Of a stretch of DNA of 6,684 nucleotides, positions 5,312 to 6,684 are shown in pieces (the first letter of the stretch is position 1; each line of letters opens with the position of its first letter). Source of the stretch: Desulfovibrio sp. (GTDB lineage Bacteria; Desulfobacterota; Desulfovibrionia; Desulfovibrionales; Desulfovibrionaceae); contig DQED01000016.1 in assembly GCA_003525525.1 (NCBI GenBank), positions 1 to 6,684 on the forward strand. The letters are read 5' to 3'. The notes under the pieces were generated by a model. That model saw only the letters and a list, made by a program, of their open reading frames with translations. It had not been told where the DNA came from and searched no databases. The position numbers and the translations under genes are program-made.

Positions 5312-6451
5312 ATGAGCGTATCGTCCATAGGCCAGTCCTCGAGCGACTACTGGCTCCAGCGGATGCTCGCCAGTTACGGGCAAAAGTCCTCGACTTCCAG
5401 CCAGTCGTCCGCACTCGGTCTCCTGTCGCAGGGAAGCGACGCCACTGACGACACGTCGGCAACTTCTTCCGGGTCCTCGTCCTCCAAGTCGAGCTCCGTC
5501 GGAAGTTTCAACGACATTCTCACCGCGCTTTTGGCCGGCAAAGGTTCGTTGTCCTACGATATGGAAACCGGCACCCTGACCACCTCCGAACAGGGCGAGG
5601 ACGGGCAGATGCCCCCTTCGCCGTCCATGGAAGGCGCGCCGGGCGAAGGCGGCGGGCACAACGGCGGCCTGACCCGCAACGAGACCGTCACCACCAACGC
5701 CGACGGCTCCACCACGACCACCGCCACCCTGACCGACGCCGACGGCAAACAGGTCCGCACGGAAAAGACCGCAGCCAACGCCGACGGCTCCTTTACGACC
5801 ACCATCGCCACGACCGATCCTTCAGGCAAGACGTCCACCCGCACCGTCACCGGCAAAAACACCGACGCCGGTTTTCTGGTGTCCGACACCCTGACGGCGT
5901 CCGACGGCACGGTGCTCGAAAGCGGCACGGAACTGACCGCCTCCAACGGCAGCGTCACACGGACCATGACACGCAACGGCCCGGACGGCGGCTCGTTGAC
6001 GGAAAGCGAGAGCTACGACGCCGATGGCTTGCTCGTGTCCTCCTCCTCGACAGCCACCCCACCGGCGAAGACGGCCGCCTCCACGGGCGCAACGACAAGC
6101 GCCGCTGCGTCCGGCAAAAGCGGCGCGCCCTCGTCCTCCAAGGCTTCCGGCGGGTCGGATTCGTCTTCGGATAAAAGCGACAACATCACTACCGTGACCA
6201 TGACGTTCACCTCCGAAGGCATCCAGGAAACGACGACCGTGACGGACAAGAACGGCAAGATCGTCAACCAGAGCACCAAGGAGATGCCGTTCGACGCCAG
6301 GACCAAGGGCCAGAGCTATGGCTCGCTGTTGCAAAAGGGCAAGGGATTTTCGGATTATCTCGACATGTACGCCGCCAACCGGTACGGCGCCGCCCAGTCT
6401 GCGTCGAGCGGGAAAAACTCCGGCAGCGGAGGATTCTCCGCCCAGGCGTGA
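5312..6451 (+). CDS. Unrecognised Ser/Thr/Gly-rich protein with about 13-residue beta-turn repeats
   Basis: I do not recognise this 379-residue protein. It has no Sec signal peptide, no membrane segment, no cysteine and a single tryptophan (14). Layout: an N-terminal segment with SDYWLQRMLASYG (11-23); a serine-rich stretch (25-64); a short ordered-looking part, FNDILTALLAGKGSLSYD (66-83); a Gly/Pro linker to about 119; a threonine-rich array (124-241) with turn motifs such as NADG, DADG and SNG every 12-15 residues; a Ser/Ala linker (242-291); two more turns (TFTSEG, TDKNG; 298-315); and a C-terminal part with SDYLDMYAANRYG (347-359). The array suggests stacked beta-hairpins. Composition and lack of a signal peptide resemble proteins exported without Sec, but this is a guess. 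The start is ATG 5312: AAAGGAG (5297-5303) lies 8 nt upstream and a sigma-54 promoter candidate precedes it. The in-frame codons before it overlap the promoter and are rejected. It is monocistronic, bounded by terminators on both sides. Confidence 0.85.
   Translation: MSVSSIGQSSSDYWLQRMLASYGQKSSTSSQSSALGLLSQGSDATDDTSATSSGSSSSKSSSVGSFNDILTALLAGKGSLSYDMETGTLTTSEQGEDGQMPPSPSMEGAPGEGGGHNGGLTRNETVTTNADGSTTTTATLTDADGKQVRTEKTAANADGSFTTTIATTDPSGKTSTRTVTGKNTDAGFLVSDTLTASDGTVLESGTELTASNGSVTRTMTRNGPDGGSLTESESYDADGLLVSSSSTATPPAKTAASTGATTSAAASGKSGAPSSSKASGGSDSSSDKSDNITTVTMTFTSEGIQETTTVTDKNGKIVNQSTKEMPFDARTKGQSYGSLLQKGKGFSDYLDMYAANRYGAAQSASSGKNSGSGGFSAQA
5681..6034 (+). repeat. Array of nine degenerate ~13-residue turn repeats within the Ser/Thr-rich protein
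   Basis: The turn glycines fall at residues 132, 145, 159, 172, 187, 199, 213, 226 and 239, spaced 13, 14, 13, 15, 12, 14, 13 and 13. Each is preceded by a short polar turn (NADG, DADG, NADG, DPSG, TDAG, ASDG, ASNG, GPDG, DADG) and mostly flanked by alternating Thr/Val-type residues as in beta-strands. The first four units form two 27-residue doublets. NADGSTTTTATLTDADGK (129-146) and NADGSFTTTIATTDPSGK (156-173) agree at 12 of 18 positions, and their DNA shares the identical 15-mer AACGCCGACGGCTCC at 5696 and 5777. This points to past tandem duplication. Later units have diverged. Confidence 0.7.
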
Positions 6452-6490
6452 AGCGGCGCGCGGCGCGTCGCGCACCGGGCGGGAAGGGGA

Positions 6491-6516
6491 GGGCGGTCCG
6501 CAGGGACCGCCCTTTT
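6491..6516 (+). terminator. Intrinsic terminator of the Ser/Thr-rich protein gene
   Basis: GGGCGGTCC (6491-6499) pairs perfectly with GGACCGCCC (6504-6512) around a 4-nt loop GCAG, followed by TTTT (6513-6516). It lies 40 nt after the stop codon. On the minus strand the stem is not followed by a T-run, so it should act only on the rightward transcript and not on the convergent gene. Confidence 0.85.
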
Positions 6517-6597
6517 GCCTTGCGGCGGCGCGCTGGGGGAGCGCGAAAGCGTCCGCGGCGACGCGGCAACGCCGCCGCTACACTGGGAAGGGCGGCG

Positions 6598-6684
6598 TCA
6601 GAACTTGCCTTTCGCGCGTCCGACGGCGTCCTTGAGCTCGCCGAGGGCGTGCTCGAAGCCCTCGCGCAGTTCGGCCAGGGCGTC
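6598..6684 (-). CDS. C-terminal end of an unidentified convergent gene (partial)
   Basis: Reading leftward from the window edge, 28 codons run to a TGA (complement of TCA at 6598-6600). The peptide includes DALAELREGFEHALGELKDA and ends in GKF. Nearly all codons end in G or C, matching the real genes of the window, and the residues form an amphipathic, charged helix-like pattern, so it looks coding. The start and the family lie outside the window; a helical or coiled-coil C-terminus is all that can be seen. It converges with the Ser/Thr-rich protein gene, leaving a 146-nt gap. No T-tailed terminator for this gene is obvious in the gap, though a CGCGCT/AGCGCG stem sits at 6529-6545. Confidence 0.6.
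   Translation of the reverse strand, partial: DALAELREGFEHALGELKDAVGRAKGKF

Noticed and set aside
4358..5659. A 433-codon minus-strand frame across livF and the following intergenic region
   Set aside because: It runs through the terminator and the promoter region and is antisense to livF. It is an artefact of GC-rich coding sequence.
5822..6475. A 217-codon minus-strand frame opposite the Ser/Thr-rich protein
   Set aside because: The plus frame has a ribosome binding site, a promoter candidate, regular protein repeats and a terminator. The minus frame gives an Arg/Gly/Ala-rich string with none of these.
1..6684. CRISPR arrays, tRNA or rRNA genes, insertion sequences
   Set aside because: No evenly spaced direct repeats with unique spacers, no cloverleaf or rRNA-like segment, and no transposase or terminal inverted repeats were seen.

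Overview
The window looks like chromosomal DNA from a GC-rich Gram-negative bacterium. The five transporter genes use strongly GC-ending codons, have clear Shine-Dalgarno sites and, for the binding protein, a Sec signal peptide. From general resemblance I would place it among the Desulfovibrio-type Desulfobacterota (inference; no search was run).

Positions 1-332 are an intergenic leader with no convincing gene. It carries two adjacent hairpins (141-174 and 177-210) and a promoter-like sequence close to the first gene. Positions 333-5110 hold a complete five-gene branched-chain amino acid (HAAT/LIV family) ABC importer in the order binding protein, permease (LivH), permease (LivM), ATPase (LivG), ATPase (LivF). 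The binding protein is separated from the rest by 150 nt containing a perfect 14-bp hairpin without a T-tract. The other four genes are tightly packed (21 nt, 3 nt and a 1-nt overlap). A strong, symmetric intrinsic terminator at 5133-5173 closes the operon. The periplasmic protein would capture the amino acid and deliver it to a LivH-LivM membrane channel powered by the LivG-LivF ATPase pair.

Positions 5174-6516 form a separate unit. A well-matched sigma-54 (-24/-12) promoter candidate at 5236-5251 is followed by a hairpin that would sit at the very 5' end of the mRNA. Next come a strong ribosome binding site, a 379-residue Ser/Thr/Gly-rich protein I do not recognise, and its own intrinsic terminator (6491-6516). 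The protein contains nine evenly spaced beta-turn-like motifs (about every 13 residues), two more near its end, and the same SDY-x8-YG motif near both termini. This unit is the least explained part of the window.

At the right edge, 6598-6684 on the minus strand, are the last 28 codons of a convergent gene that continues beyond the window.
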